Part shown: piece by piece, positions 9,395 through 18,700 of the stretch
Layout: each line of letters starts with the position of its first letter
Numbering within the stretch: the stretch's first letter is position 1
Translations under genes and position numbers: made by a program
The notes under the pieces: model-generated
Database searches by the model: none
What the model saw: the letters and a program-made list of their open reading frames with translations, nothing else
What the model was told of the DNA's origin: nothing
Origin: Actinoallomurus iriomotensis
GTDB taxonomy: Bacteria > Actinomycetota > Actinomycetes > Streptosporangiales > Streptosporangiaceae
Direction of reading: 5' to 3'
NCBI RefSeq assembly: GCF_030269445.1
Contig: NZ_BSTJ01000001.1
Span: forward strand, 87,898-151,897
DNA: 64,000 nt

Positions 9395-12088
9395 TCAGTG
9401 GCCGGCTTCGTGCCAGGTGCGGCCGGTGCCCATCGAGACCTCCAGCGGCACGCGCAGGTCGTACGCGGCGCCCATCTCGCGGGTGACCAGGTCACGCAGA
9501 GTGTCCAGCTCTCCCTCGGCCACCTCGAAGATCAGTTCGTCGTGGACCTGCAGCAGCATGCGGGAACGCAGGCCCTCGTCGCGGAGCGCGCGGTCGACGC
9601 GCAGCATGGCGACCTTGATGATGTCCGCGGCCGAGCCCTGGATCGGCGCGTTCAGCGCCATGCGTTCGGCCATCTCGCGGCGCTGGCGGTTGTCCGACGT
9701 CAGGTCGGGCAGGTAGCGGCGGCGGCCCATGATCGTCTCGGTGTAGCCGTCGCGGCGGGCCTGGGAGACGATGTCACGCAGGTAGTCGCGGACGCCGCCG
9801 AACTGCTCGAAGTACTCCTCCATCAGCCCGCGGGCCTCGTCCGGGGTGATGCGCAGCTGCTGGGACAGGCCGAACGCCGACAGGCCGTACGCCAGGCCGT
9901 AGTTCATCGCCTTGATGCGCGACCGCAGCTCACCGTCGATCTGCTCGGCCGGCAGGTCGAACACGCGCGACGCCGTGACCGTGTGGAAGTCGATGCCCGA
10001 CCCGAACGCGTCGATCAGCGCCTCGTCACCGGACAGGTGGGCCATGATCCGCAGCTCGATCTGGCTGTAGTCGGCGGTCAGCAGGCACGCGAACCCGTCG
10101 CCGACCACGAAACCCTCGCGGATCTGACGGCCCTCGGCCGTGCGGATCGGGATGTTCTGCAGGTTGGGGTCGGCCGAGGACAGCCGCCCCGTCGCCGCCA
10201 CCATCTGCCCGAAGGTCGTGTGGATGCGCCGGTGGTCGTCGGCCATCGGGATCAGCGAGTCGACCATGCTCTTGAGCTTGGCCACCTCACGGTGCCGGAG
10301 CAGCGCCTCCAGCACCGGATGGGCGGTCTGGGCGTAGAGACTGGTCAGCGCCTCGGAGTCGGTGGTGTAGCCGGTCTTGGTGCGGCGCGTCTTGGGCAGC
10401 CCCAGCTCGTCGAAGAGGATCTGCTGGATCTGCTTGGGCGAGCCGAGGTTGAACTCGCGGCCGATCGCCTCCCAGGCGGCCTCCTCGACCGACTTGACCT
10501 CGCCGCCGAACGTCGCCGACAGCCGCGCCAGGTAGTCGATGTCCAGGGCGACGCCCAGGCGCTCCATGCCCGCCAGGACCTCCACCAGCGGCATCTCCAC
10601 GTCGCGCAGCAGCGCCACCGCGCCGCGCCGCTCCAGGTCCTTGTCGAGCGCCTCGGCCAGGTCCACCACCGCGCGGGCCCGTACGACCAGGTCGAAGGCG
10701 GCCTCCTGCTCGCCGGAGCCGTCGAGGGTCAGCTGGCCGCTGTCGTCGGCCTCCTTGCGCAGCTCGCGGTGGAGGTAGCGCAGCACCAGGTCGCCCAGGT
10801 CGAACGACCGCTGGCCCGGCAGGGCGAGGTAGGCGGCGAGGGCCGTGTCACTGGTCAGCCCGCCGAGCTCCATGCCCCGCGCCGCGAACGCCAGCATCGG
10901 GCCCTTCGCGTCGTGCATGGCCTTCGGCTGCTTGGGATCGGCCAGCCACGCGGCGAGCGCCCGCTCGTCCTCCTCGGGCAGCTCCACCGGGTCGAGGTAC
11001 GCGCCCACACCCGCCTGGGTGGCCAGCGCGACGCCGGTGATGTCTCCGGTGCCGCGCCCCCACGCGCCGGTCACCGCGACGCCGACGCGCCCGGGACCGC
11101 TCGCGTGCTCGGCCAGCCACGCGGCCACCTCGCCGGGGCCGGGCCGGGCCATCTCGACCTCGAACCCCTCCTCGGCCTCCGGCTCGACCGCCGACAGCGT
11201 CGCATAGAGCCGCTCGCGCAGCACGCGGAACTGCAGCGTGTCGAACAGCGTGTGGATCTCGTCGCGGTCCCACTGGCCCAGGGTGAGGTCGGCGGGCCCC
11301 CGGTCGAGCGGCACCTCGCAGTCGAGCTTGTTGATCTGCTGGTTGCGCAGGACGTCGCCGAGGTGCTCGCGGAGGTTCGCGCCGGCCTTGCCGGTGATCT
11401 CGTCGACGTGCGCGACCAGCTCGTCCAGGCCGCCGTACTTGGTGAGCCACTTGGCCGCGGTCTTGGGCCCGACCCCCGGCACGCCCGGCAGGTTGTCGCT
11501 GGTCTCCCCCACCAGCGCGGCCAGCTCCCGGTGCCGCTCGGGCGGCACGCCGTACTTCTCCTCGACCGCCGCCGGCGTCATGCGCGCCAGGTCGGACACG
11601 CCCTTGCGCGGGTAGAGCACCGTGCAGTGCTCGCCGACGAGCTGGAAGGCGTCGCGGTCGCCGGTGACGATCGAGACCTCCATCCCCTGCCCGACGGCCT
11701 GGGTGGCCAGCGTCGCGATCAGGTCGTCGGCCTCGTACCCGGCCACCGACAGCCGCGGGATGCGCAGCGCGTCGAGCACCTCGAAGATCAGGCTGATCTG
11801 GCTGCGGAAGTCGTCCGGCGTCTCCCGCCGGTTCGCCTTGTACTCGACGTAGGTCTCGTGGCGGAACGTCGGCTCGCTCCGGTCGAAGCACACCGCCACG
11901 TGGGTGGGCCCCTCGTCCCGCAGGACGTTGATCAACATGGACGTGAAGCCGTACACGGCGTTGGTCGGCTGGCCCGTCGTCGTCGAGAAGTTCTCGATCG
12001 GCAGGGCGAAGAACGCCCGGTACGCGAGCGAGTGCCCGTCCATGAGCAGCAGGCGGGGAGTTTCAGGGGTCGCTTCCGTCATCACCAC
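9395..12088 (-). CDS. polA: DNA polymerase I
   Basis: Fills gaps and removes RNA primers in replication and repair. The 897-residue protein has an N-terminal 5'-nuclease domain (to about 300, with DGHSLAYRAFF and acidic metal sites), a central domain that lacks the DxE motif of a 3'-5' proofreading exonuclease, and a complete family A polymerase domain: motif A beginning at D673 (DYSQIELR), motif B with K726, and motif C HDE at 849-851. Loss of proofreading in Pol I is typical for actinobacteria. Start is GTG 12088, with an in-frame ATG at 12082. Divergent from the thioesterase gene across about 60 bp. Confidence 0.98.
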   Translation of the reverse strand: MVMTEATPETPRLLLMDGHSLAYRAFFALPIENFSTTTGQPTNAVYGFTSMLINVLRDEGPTHVAVCFDRSEPTFRHETYVEYKANRRETPDDFRSQISLIFEVLDALRIPRLSVAGYEADDLIATLATQAVGQGMEVSIVTGDRDAFQLVGEHCTVLYPRKGVSDLARMTPAAVEEKYGVPPERHRELAALVGETSDNLPGVPGVGPKTAAKWLTKYGGLDELVAHVDEITGKAGANLREHLGDVLRNQQINKLDCEVPLDRGPADLTLGQWDRDEIHTLFDTLQFRVLRERLYATLSAVEPEAEEGFEVEMARPGPGEVAAWLAEHASGPGRVGVAVTGAWGRGTGDITGVALATQAGVGAYLDPVELPEEDERALAAWLADPKQPKAMHDAKGPMLAFAARGMELGGLTSDTALAAYLALPGQRSFDLGDLVLRYLHRELRKEADDSGQLTLDGSGEQEAAFDLVVRARAVVDLAEALDKDLERRGAVALLRDVEMPLVEVLAGMERLGVALDIDYLARLSATFGGEVKSVEEAAWEAIGREFNLGSPKQIQQILFDELGLPKTRRTKTGYTTDSEALTSLYAQTAHPVLEALLRHREVAKLKSMVDSLIPMADDHRRIHTTFGQMVAATGRLSSADPNLQNIPIRTAEGRQIREGFVVGDGFACLLTADYSQIELRIMAHLSGDEALIDAFGSGIDFHTVTASRVFDLPAEQIDGELRSRIKAMNYGLAYGLSAFGLSQQLRITPDEARGLMEEYFEQFGGVRDYLRDIVSQARRDGYTETIMGRRRYLPDLTSDNRQRREMAERMALNAPIQGSAADIIKVAMLRVDRALRDEGLRSRMLLQVHDELIFEVAEGELDTLRDLVTREMGAAYDLRVPLEVSMGTGRTWHEAGH

Positions 12089-12151
12089 GCAGGCAGCCTA
12101 GCCTTCGCCTAGGACAATTCAGAGCAGGCCGAGAAGGTCACTGGAGGTTTC

Positions 12152-12568
12152 GTGGACGACGCGAGCGCGATCGCGCCCGGCGAGCTCGATCTGAACGCGT
12201 ACGAGGGACTCCCCAAATCGATGGGGATCGAGATCACCGAGGCGTCCGCCGAACGCGTCGTCGCGCGGATGCCGGTCAAGGGCAACACCCAGCCGTACGG
12301 GCTCCTGCACGGCGGCGCCTCCTGCGTCCTCGCCGAGACCATCGGCTCGGTCGGCGCGACCCTGCACGCCGGACCCGATCGCATCGCGATGGGCATCGAG
12401 ATCAGCGCGAGCCACCACCGGTCCGCCTCGGAGGGGTACGTCACCGGCGTCGCGACCCGGCTGCACGGCGGCCGCACGCTCGCCACCTACGAGATCGTCA
12501 TCACCGACGACCGTGATCGCCGGATATGCACGGCACGTCTCACATGCGCGGTCCGCGATCGGCCGTAA
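12152..12568 (+). CDS. hotdog-fold acyl-CoA thioesterase (PaaI-like)
   Basis: A 138-residue single hotdog-domain protein. The signature LLHGGAS (51-57) followed by AET (61-63) supplies the HGG oxyanion element and a candidate catalytic acid E62, as in PaaI/YbdB-type thioesterases that hydrolyse aromatic or acyl-CoA esters. The GTG start at 12152 has GGAGG four bases upstream. A hotdog thioesterase next to polA is a common actinobacterial arrangement. The physiological substrate is unknown. Confidence 0.9.
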   Translation: MDDASAIAPGELDLNAYEGLPKSMGIEITEASAERVVARMPVKGNTQPYGLLHGGASCVLAETIGSVGATLHAGPDRIAMGIEISASHHRSASEGYVTGVATRLHGGRTLATYEIVITDDRDRRICTARLTCAVRDRP

Positions 12569-12872
12569 ATTTCTCGTTCCGGCCACCCCTCGGTGACCTG
12601 CGGGTTCGTCGTTCGTGGCCGAATCGTTTCCGATCGAGGCCCAACGGGTATGCCCCAGACTTTGCACCCATCACACCAGTCTCGCTACCGTTGCACCGTA
12701 AGAGCCCGGAGCGCTGAGTAGAAAACGTACCGCCGGGCCTGTGCAGGGCCGGGGAAGGCCTGCATGGGCTCACCGGCGGGACGGCACCAAAGGCGCTCCG
12801 GGCTCATCGCATTCCGGTCGCGATTCGGCGAAGTTCACCGCCCCCGGGCCCGCGCTCGTCTACCGTCGCGCT
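12569..12872 (+). promoter_or_regulatory. 304-bp upstream region of the DUF4352 lipoprotein gene
   Basis: No convincing gene. A possible promoter is TTGCAC (12662-12667) and TACCGT (12686-12691) with an 18-base spacer. Frames open through the end of this stretch read into the lipoprotein gene but lack a signal peptide at their own start. Confidence 0.35.
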
Positions 12873-13442
12873 GTGCATCGCCCCCTGCGCCGGCTGTCCG
12901 CAACGACGGCCCTGCTCGCGGCCGCCGTCCTCACGCTCGCCGGCTGCGGCTCGCCGGCCCGCCACTACGAGATCCCGCCCCAGCCGGTGCCCAGCGGCGA
13001 GACACCGCTGTCCGGCCGCACCTCCGCGATCGGCGAGGTCACCTACACCGTCATCGGCCTCCGGACCGAACTCGGCGAGGTCATCGGCTCACACGGAAGC
13101 TGGATCCCCCACGGCCAGTACGTGCGGGTGCGGCTCCTCATGGTGAACAACGGCCGCGAACGCCACGACTTCGAGCCCGGCCGGCAACTCCTCGTCACCA
13201 CGGACGGCAGGACGTACGCGCCGAGCACCGACGCGATGCAGATCTCCCGCGCGGTCTCCGGCACGCAGACCATCGCCTCGCACGAGCTGTGCGCCTTCGA
13301 CCTGTGGTTCGACGTCCCGAAGAAGGCGGCCGTCCGCGCACTCCGCGTCTACGGCGACCCCTCATCGTCCCGGCTGGGCGACCAGCTCAAGAACGCCCCG
13401 GCCGCGGGTGCCAGGAACCCCGTCGACATCCTCCTGAAATAG
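12873..13442 (+). CDS. DUF4352-containing lipoprotein
   Basis: The 189-residue product begins with a type II signal peptide whose lipobox ends LAGC (about residues 24-27), so it should be lipidated by Lgt and anchored outside the membrane. The mature part resembles the DUF4352 (telokin-like) beta-sandwich: a YTVIGLRT start, a VRVRLLMVNNG core and a C-terminal LWFDVPKKA strand. I chose GTG 12873, because it directly precedes the basic-hydrophobic-cysteine leader; the frame remains open further upstream. Function unknown. It ends at a perfect hairpin shared with the converging livF gene. Confidence 0.75.
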   Translation: MHRPLRRLSATTALLAAAVLTLAGCGSPARHYEIPPQPVPSGETPLSGRTSAIGEVTYTVIGLRTELGEVIGSHGSWIPHGQYVRVRLLMVNNGRERHDFEPGRQLLVTTDGRTYAPSTDAMQISRAVSGTQTIASHELCAFDLWFDVPKKAAVRALRVYGDPSSSRLGDQLKNAPAAGARNPVDILLK

Positions 13443-13443
13443 A

Positions 13444-13477
13444 CCGGGTGGCGGCCGCCACTGCGGCCGCCACCCGG
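13444..13477. terminator. perfect 15-bp bidirectional terminator hairpin
   Basis: Bases 13444-13458 and 13463-13477 are exact inverted repeats around a CACT loop. The hairpin lies two bases after the lipoprotein stop and seven bases beyond the livF stop, so it can end both converging transcripts. Confidence 0.85.
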
Positions 13478-13484
13478 CAGGAGG

Positions 13485-14204
13485 TCAGATCGCCGACTCG
13501 GCTCCGCCCCCGAGGTACGCCGCGCGCACCTGCGGGTCGTCCAGCAGCTCACCGGCCGGGGCCGACTTCACCACCGCACCCGTCTCGAGCACGTACGCCC
13601 GGTGCGCGATCTGCAGCGCCTGCTGCGCGTTCTGCTCGACCAGCAGCACCGTGGTGCCACGCCGGTTGATCTCCTGGATGATCGAGAAGATCTGCTGGAT
13701 GAGCTTGGGTGCCAGCCCCATCGACGGCTCGTCCAGCAACAGGACCTTCGGCTGGGTCATCAGCGCGCGACCGATGGCGAGCATCTGCTGCTCCCCGCCG
13801 GACATCGTGCCGCCGGCCTGGTCCTTGCGCTCCGCCAGCCGGGGGAACAGGTCGAAGACCTCCTTGAGGTCCTTCTCGACGTTGCCCTTGCGCGCGTACG
13901 CGCCCATGAACAGGTTCTCGGTGACCGTCATGCCGGGGAAGATCCCCCGGCCCTCCGGCGCCTGCCCGATGCCCATGAGCACCCGCTTGTGCCCGGCCAC
14001 CTTGCTGATGTTCCGGCCGCCGAACACGATCCGCCCCGACGACAGCGGACGCAGACCCGAGATCGTCTTCAGAGTCGTCGACTTGCCGGCGCCGTTCGCG
14101 CCGATCAGCGTGACGATCTCGCCCTCGTCGACGTCCACGGACACGCCCTTGAGGGCCGCGATCTTGCCATAGTGGACGTGGATGTCCCTGATCTCAAGAA
14201 GCAT
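13485..14204 (-). CDS. livF: branched-chain amino acid ABC transporter ATP-binding protein LivF
   Basis: One of two ATPases driving import of leucine, isoleucine, valine or related amino acids. The 239-residue protein has Walker A GANGAGKST (35-43), signature MSGGEQQ, Walker B LLLDEPSMGL and a switch histidine region, and is of LivF length. ATG 14204 overlaps the end of livG by 11 bases, indicating translational coupling. Substrate assignment rests on family and operon order livK-livH-livM-livG-livF; urea or amide ABC systems share the architecture. Confidence 0.93.
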   Translation of the reverse strand: MLLEIRDIHVHYGKIAALKGVSVDVDEGEIVTLIGANGAGKSTTLKTISGLRPLSSGRIVFGGRNISKVAGHKRVLMGIGQAPEGRGIFPGMTVTENLFMGAYARKGNVEKDLKEVFDLFPRLAERKDQAGGTMSGGEQQMLAIGRALMTQPKVLLLDEPSMGLAPKLIQQIFSIIQEINRRGTTVLLVEQNAQQALQIAHRAYVLETGAVVKSAPAGELLDDPQVRAAYLGGGAESAI

Positions 14205-14991
14205 CGGCAGGAGCCCCCAGATACGCCTCGATGACCCGCGGATTGTTCTGGATGTCGGCCGGCAGACCCTCCGCGATCTTCTGGCCGAAGTCCAGCACGG
14301 CGATCCGGTCGCTGATGCCCATGATCAGGCTCATGTCATGCTCGATCAGCAGCACGGTGCGGCCCGCGTCGCGGATCCTGCGGATGAGCCCCTGCAGGGC
14401 CTCCTTCTCGGTCGGGTTCATCCCCGCCGCCGGCTCGTCGAGCAGCAACAGCTTCGGGTCCGTCGCGAGAGCCCGGGCGATCTCCAGCCGCCGCTGGTCG
14501 CCGTACGGGAGGTTCTTGGCCGTCTCATGGATGCGGTGCCCGATGCCGACGAACTCCATGATCTCTTCGGCCTTCGCCCGGCCCTGACGCTCCTCCCGGC
14601 GGTGCCAGGGCAGCCCCAGAGCCGCCCCCGCCAGGCCCGTACGGTGGTTCGCGTCCGCGCCGACCATGACGTTCTCCAACGCCGACATGTTGTGGAACAG
14701 CCGGACGTTCTGGAACGTACGGGCCACGCCGCGCTTGGTCACCTTGAACCGCTTCTGCCCGTCGATCCGCGAGCCGGCGAAGACCACCCTGCCCTCGGTC
14801 GGCCGGTACACCCCGGTGACCACGTTGAACACGGTCGTCTTCCCCGCGCCGTTCGGACCGATCAACGCGAAGATCTCACCCTCGTCGATCGTCAGGTCCA
14901 GGCCGTTGATGGCGACCACACCACCGAAGCGCATCGTCACGCCCCGCAGATCCAGCACGGGACCCGCGGCGCCCGCCGCCGTGTGACTCAT
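14194..14991 (-). CDS. livG: branched-chain amino acid ABC transporter ATP-binding protein LivG
   Basis: Partner ATPase of LivF. The 265-residue protein has Walker A GPNGAGKTT (45-53), LLLDEPAAGMNPTE around Walker B with the LivG-typical GMNP extension, and the C-terminal region LivG proteins use to contact the permeases. Its ATG at 14991 overlaps the livM stop by four bases (ATGA). Confidence 0.94.
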   Translation of the reverse strand: MSHTAAGAAGPVLDLRGVTMRFGGVVAINGLDLTIDEGEIFALIGPNGAGKTTVFNVVTGVYRPTEGRVVFAGSRIDGQKRFKVTKRGVARTFQNVRLFHNMSALENVMVGADANHRTGLAGAALGLPWHRREERQGRAKAEEIMEFVGIGHRIHETAKNLPYGDQRRLEIARALATDPKLLLLDEPAAGMNPTEKEALQGLIRRIRDAGRTVLLIEHDMSLIMGISDRIAVLDFGQKIAEGLPADIQNNPRVIEAYLGAPADAS

Positions 14992-16175
14992 TCGCTCACC
15001 TCACCGGCTGCGACGGTGGCCGGACCGGCCACCTCGGCCCCCATGGATCCCATGCCTCCCGAACCCTCGGCGAGCTCCGCCTTACGCCGCCGCGACGGCA
15101 GCAGGCCCTCCGGCCGGAAGACCATCAGCAGCACCAGCACCGCACCGAAGACGAGGACGCGGTACTCCTGGAGCCCACGGATCCGCTCCGGGATCCAGGC
15201 CACGAGGAACGACCCGAGGATGACACCGGGAAGGTTCCCCGAACCGCCGAGCACGACCGCCGCCAGGATGGTCGCCGACAGGATGAACGGGAAGTTCGTC
15301 GGAATGATCGACACCGCCTGCGAGGCGTACACGACACCGGTCGCCCCGCCGATCGCCGCGCCGATCGCGAACGCCGCCAGCTTGAACTTGAACGTCGGCA
15401 CGCCCATCAGCTCGGCCGCGTCCTCGTCCTCCCGGATCGAGGCCCAGGCCCGGCCGACCCTGCTGTTCTCCAGACGCTTCACGAAGATGATCGCCAACAC
15501 GATCACGAGCAGCATCAGGTAGTAGTACGGCTTGCCATCCAGCGCGCCGTACTTGAACGGCTGCACACCGCCGATGCCCAGCGCGTCGAACAGCCCGTTG
15601 TCCGGGATCGTCCACTCCGAGAAGGACGGCGGATGCGGGATGCCGCCGATGCCGTTCGGCCCGCCGATGTAGTTGGTGTTGTTCGCGGTGATCCGCACGA
15701 TCTCACCGAAGCCCAGCGTGACGATCGCCAGATAGTCACCGCGCAGCCGCAGCGTCGGCGCGCCCAGGATGATGCCCGACAGCGCCGACAACACGATGCC
15801 GACCAGCAGGATCTCCCAGAAGCTCCAGCCGAACTTCACCCCGAACACCGCCATCGCGTAGCCGCCGATGGCGAAGAACGCGACATAGCCAAGGTCGAGC
15901 AGGCCGGCCTGGCCCACCACGACGTTCAGCCCGATGCCGAGCAGGATGTAGCCGCCGATCGGGAAGAACAGCAGCGTCGGCCAGTCCGTGTACGGCGACA
16001 TGAAACTGCCGATACCGTCCGCCGGAAGGAACAGCGCGAGGACGATCAGGACCGCGTAGACGAGCCAGCGCACCCACGAGGGAGCGCCCGACCAGCGGTC
16101 ACGAATCGAGTCGGTCGCCGAGGAGTACGCGCCGCGTACTCGAGTGAGCGGGTTTCCAGAAGAGGAATCGTTCAT
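14988..16175 (-). CDS. livM: branched-chain amino acid ABC transporter permease LivM
   Basis: Inner-membrane permease of the Liv system, 395 residues with about ten hydrophobic segments. The family motif near the cytoplasmic coupling loop is present (GRAWASIREDEDAAELMG), preceded by the RLRGDYLAIVTLGFGEI segment characteristic of LivM. The N-terminus carries a soluble extension of about 30 residues before the first membrane helix. ATG 16175 overlaps the livH stop by four bases. Confidence 0.94.
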   Translation of the reverse strand: MNDSSSGNPLTRVRGAYSSATDSIRDRWSGAPSWVRWLVYAVLIVLALFLPADGIGSFMSPYTDWPTLLFFPIGGYILLGIGLNVVVGQAGLLDLGYVAFFAIGGYAMAVFGVKFGWSFWEILLVGIVLSALSGIILGAPTLRLRGDYLAIVTLGFGEIVRITANNTNYIGGPNGIGGIPHPPSFSEWTIPDNGLFDALGIGGVQPFKYGALDGKPYYYLMLLVIVLAIIFVKRLENSRVGRAWASIREDEDAAELMGVPTFKFKLAAFAIGAAIGGATGVVYASQAVSIIPTNFPFILSATILAAVVLGGSGNLPGVILGSFLVAWIPERIRGLQEYRVLVFGAVLVLLMVFRPEGLLPSRRRKAELAEGSGGMGSMGAEVAGPATVAAGEVSE

Positions 16176-17137
16176 GCGCGCGCCTGTTGGAGAGACTCAC
16201 CGAGAATTCCGGTGGGACGGAACATGAGGACCAGCACCAGAACGCTGAATGCCACGACATTCTGCCATTCCGAGCCGAAGATCGCCGAGCCGTACATTTC
16301 GAAGAGCCCGAGGACGATACCGCCGACCAGCGCGCCGCGCAGGTTGCCGATACCGCCGAGCACCGCCGCGGTGAACGCCTTGATGCCCAGCAGGAACCCG
16401 ACGTCGAACCGGGTCTCCTCGAACCGCAGCATGTAGAGCGCCGCCGCGACACCCGCCATGGCACCGCCGATCGCGAACGTCGCGGTCACGATCCGGTCGA
16501 TGTTGACGCCCATCAGCACCGCCGTCTCCGGGTCCTGCGCGGTCGCGCGGATGCCGCGGCCCAGCTTCGTACGGTTCACGAAGACGTCGAGCAGCACCAT
16601 CATCAGCACCGCGCCGACTATCACGATGAGACGGTCGTTGGAGAGTTCGAAGCTTCCGATGTGGATCACGTCGGACTTCTCCACGAAGTGGCCCTGGATC
16701 GGGAGCGCGCCCTTCTCCTTCGGCAGGTCGAACGCCCAGGGCACGACGATGCGCGCGAAGAGCTGCTGCAGGAACAGCGACGCGCCGATCGCCGAGATGA
16801 GCGCCGCCAGGCGGGACGCCCCGTGGCGGCGCAACGGCCGGTATGCCACGTACTCGAGGATCACCGCGCTGCCGCCCGAGGCCAGTCCACCCGCGACCGC
16901 CAGGACGATCAGCAGCCCGACCAGCGCGAAACCACCCACGTTGGACGGCATGCCGAACAGATGAAGCATTCCCAGCACGGCGAACGTGCCGATCATGAAG
17001 ATCTCGGAATGCGCGAAGTTGATGAGACGAAGAACGCCATAGACCATCGTGTAGCCGAGTGCCACCAGTGCGTAGATCGCGCCCAGGGACAGTCCGTCGA
17101 TGGTGTACGGCCAGAACTGGCTGATGAGGTTGTTCAA
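16172..17137 (-). CDS. livH: branched-chain amino acid ABC transporter permease LivH
   Basis: Second Liv permease, about 321 residues with eight or nine membrane segments beginning almost at the N-terminus (QFWPYTIDGLSLGAIYALVA). The motif GRGIRATAQDPETAVLMGVN is the LivH coupling region. The frame is open to 17344, but that part is not hydrophobic and overlaps livK. The best start is TTG 17137, with GAAGG eight bases upstream. It follows livK after an 82-bp spacer that contains a strong hairpin. Confidence 0.92.
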   Translation of the reverse strand: MNNLISQFWPYTIDGLSLGAIYALVALGYTMVYGVLRLINFAHSEIFMIGTFAVLGMLHLFGMPSNVGGFALVGLLIVLAVAGGLASGGSAVILEYVAYRPLRRHGASRLAALISAIGASLFLQQLFARIVVPWAFDLPKEKGALPIQGHFVEKSDVIHIGSFELSNDRLIVIVGAVLMMVLLDVFVNRTKLGRGIRATAQDPETAVLMGVNIDRIVTATFAIGGAMAGVAAALYMLRFEETRFDVGFLLGIKAFTAAVLGGIGNLRGALVGGIVLGLFEMYGSAIFGSEWQNVVAFSVLVLVLMFRPTGILGESLQQARA

Positions 17138-17154
17138 GTTGATCGCCTTCGCCG

Positions 17155-17187
17155 CAGGAGCGGGAGCGCGGTGCGCTCCCGCTCCTG
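17155..17187 (-). promoter_or_regulatory. 15-bp perfect hairpin in the livK-livH spacer
   Basis: Exact inverted repeats 17155-17169 and 17173-17187 flank a three-base loop, about 18 bases upstream of the livH start. In solute-binding-protein operons such hairpins commonly stabilise the upstream mRNA or partly terminate, giving more binding protein than permease. No T-tract follows, favouring an mRNA 3'-end stabiliser or processing stop over a simple terminator. Confidence 0.7.
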
Positions 17188-17219
17188 GCGTTACGTAAGC
17201 CCACCTGACGGCGGACGGA

Positions 17220-18392
17220 TTACTTGACAGTGGCGGTCTTGGAGTTGCCCAGGAGGGGCAGCTGGTCTCCCTTGACCTCGTACACGTAGACGTCCGTCGC
17301 GGTCGGCTCACCGGCCGAGCTGAACTTGATCTGCTTCGAGACACCCGGCTGGTCGATCGTCGACAGGAAGGAGTTGATCTTCTCCGGGGTGGTGTTGCCC
17401 GCCTTCACGGCCGCGATGAACGCGGTCGCGGCGTCGTACGCCTCGGCGGAGTAAACCCCCGGGTCGGCGTTGAACTTGGCCTTGTAGTCCTGCGCGAACT
17501 TCTTGCTCGCCGCGCCCGCGGACCCGGTCGGGTCGATCAGGCAGGGGCAGCCGACGATCGTGCCGTCGGCGGTCGTGCCGCCCGCGCCCTTGGCGAGGCC
17601 CTTGTCCAGCGAACCGTCACCCGAGAGGAACCGGCCCTTCACGCCGCCCTCACGGAGCTGCTTGATCAGCTTTCCGGCCTGCGCGTAGTAGCCGCCGAAG
17701 AAGATCGCGTCCGGGTTGAACGCCTTGGCCTTGTTGACCGTCGCGGAGTAGTCCGACCCCTGCGGGTCGGTCGCGTCCTCGGAGGTCGTGGCGCCGGCCT
17801 TCTCGACGTTCGCCTTCACCGTCTCGGCGAGCGGCTTACCGTACTCGGAGCTGTCGTGGATGATGAAGACCTTCTTGGCCTTCAGGTTCGAGGCGATGAA
17901 GTTGCCGATGCCGGCGCCCTGCACGTTGTCGTTGGCGATGAGCCGGTGCCAGAACTTCCAGCCGTGCTGGGCCAGCGCGACGTTGGTGGCCGACGACGAG
18001 ATGTTGGGGATCTTGCCCTCTTCCAGGACCGGGTCCGCCTGGGCGGACTCGCCGGAGAACGTCGGCCCGATCAGACCCGCGATCTTGTCCTTGGTGATCG
18101 CCTGCTTGACCAGGGGCACGGCCTGCTCGCCCTTGCCCTGGCTGTCGTAGGTCTTGAACTGGATCTTGACCTTCGGGTTCGTCGCGTTGTACTGGTCGAA
18201 CGCCAGCTGCGCGCCCTGCTTGGGCGGGATGACGATGCCGGAGTTCTCCCCGGTCAGGTCACCCAAGAAGCCGATCGTGACGGTGTCGCCTTTGCTGCCA
18301 CCGCTGCCAGAGTCTCCGCAGGCGGACGCGCCGAGCGCCAACGCCGCGCTCACCGCGATAACGCCGGTGAACTTCACAGTCTTGCTCCGCAA
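17220..18392 (-). CDS. livK: branched-chain amino acid ABC transporter substrate-binding lipoprotein LivK
   Basis: Extracellular binding protein of the Liv importer, about 390 residues, with the type 1 periplasmic fold of the Leu/Ile/Val family (VTIGFLGDLTGENS near the mature N-terminus, an AITKDKIAGLIGP segment and a C-terminal AYDAATAFIAA segment). A lipoprotein leader ends ASAC at C25. TTG 18392 gives a basic n-region and a GGAAG-type ribosome site; GTG 18377 with GGAG seven bases upstream is an alternative five codons later. The frame is open to 18629 but the extra residues are not signal-like. It is the first gene of the liv operon. Confidence 0.92.
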   Translation of the reverse strand: MRSKTVKFTGVIAVSAALALGASACGDSGSGGSKGDTVTIGFLGDLTGENSGIVIPPKQGAQLAFDQYNATNPKVKIQFKTYDSQGKGEQAVPLVKQAITKDKIAGLIGPTFSGESAQADPVLEEGKIPNISSSATNVALAQHGWKFWHRLIANDNVQGAGIGNFIASNLKAKKVFIIHDSSEYGKPLAETVKANVEKAGATTSEDATDPQGSDYSATVNKAKAFNPDAIFFGGYYAQAGKLIKQLREGGVKGRFLSGDGSLDKGLAKGAGGTTADGTIVGCPCLIDPTGSAGAASKKFAQDYKAKFNADPGVYSAEAYDAATAFIAAVKAGNTTPEKINSFLSTIDQPGVSKQIKFSSAGEPTATDVYVYEVKGDQLPLLGNSKTATVK

Positions 18393-18700
18393 GGCCGCTA
18401 CTTCCTTCCGTAACCGTTTGCACGGGGGGATGCCGGGTACCTCCCCAGGACGCTCATCTGGGCACTTCGGGCGCTTTTTCATGGTTCCTGGGGGCCAAGC
18501 CTGTAGTACACCGATCCGCTGGGCATCATGGACAGCCATTCGACATGGTGTTTTCACTTCGTTACGGACTTGTGCCCGAACCGTCGAACAGTTGACTGAA
18601 CCGGCGGCGCACGTACGAGAGCAGGCCAAACGCCGTTGGCGGCGGCATGCGCCGCCGCCAACGAGGGTCAGGGTTTGTCAGGGAGCCGGTTACCGCGCGT
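18393..18700 (-). other. livK upstream region
   Basis: About 308 bp without a gene. It holds the terminator of the ANTAR regulator gene (18634-18663) and must hold the liv operon promoter, but I could not pick a convincing -35/-10 pair. It is less GC-rich than the surroundings around 18480-18560, as expected for a control region. Confidence 0.5.
18634..18663 (-). terminator. 13-bp hairpin terminator after the ANTAR regulator gene
   Basis: Exact inverted repeats 18634-18646 and 18651-18663 enclose an ATGC loop, 38 bases after the stop of the response regulator gene on the minus strand. Confidence 0.75.
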
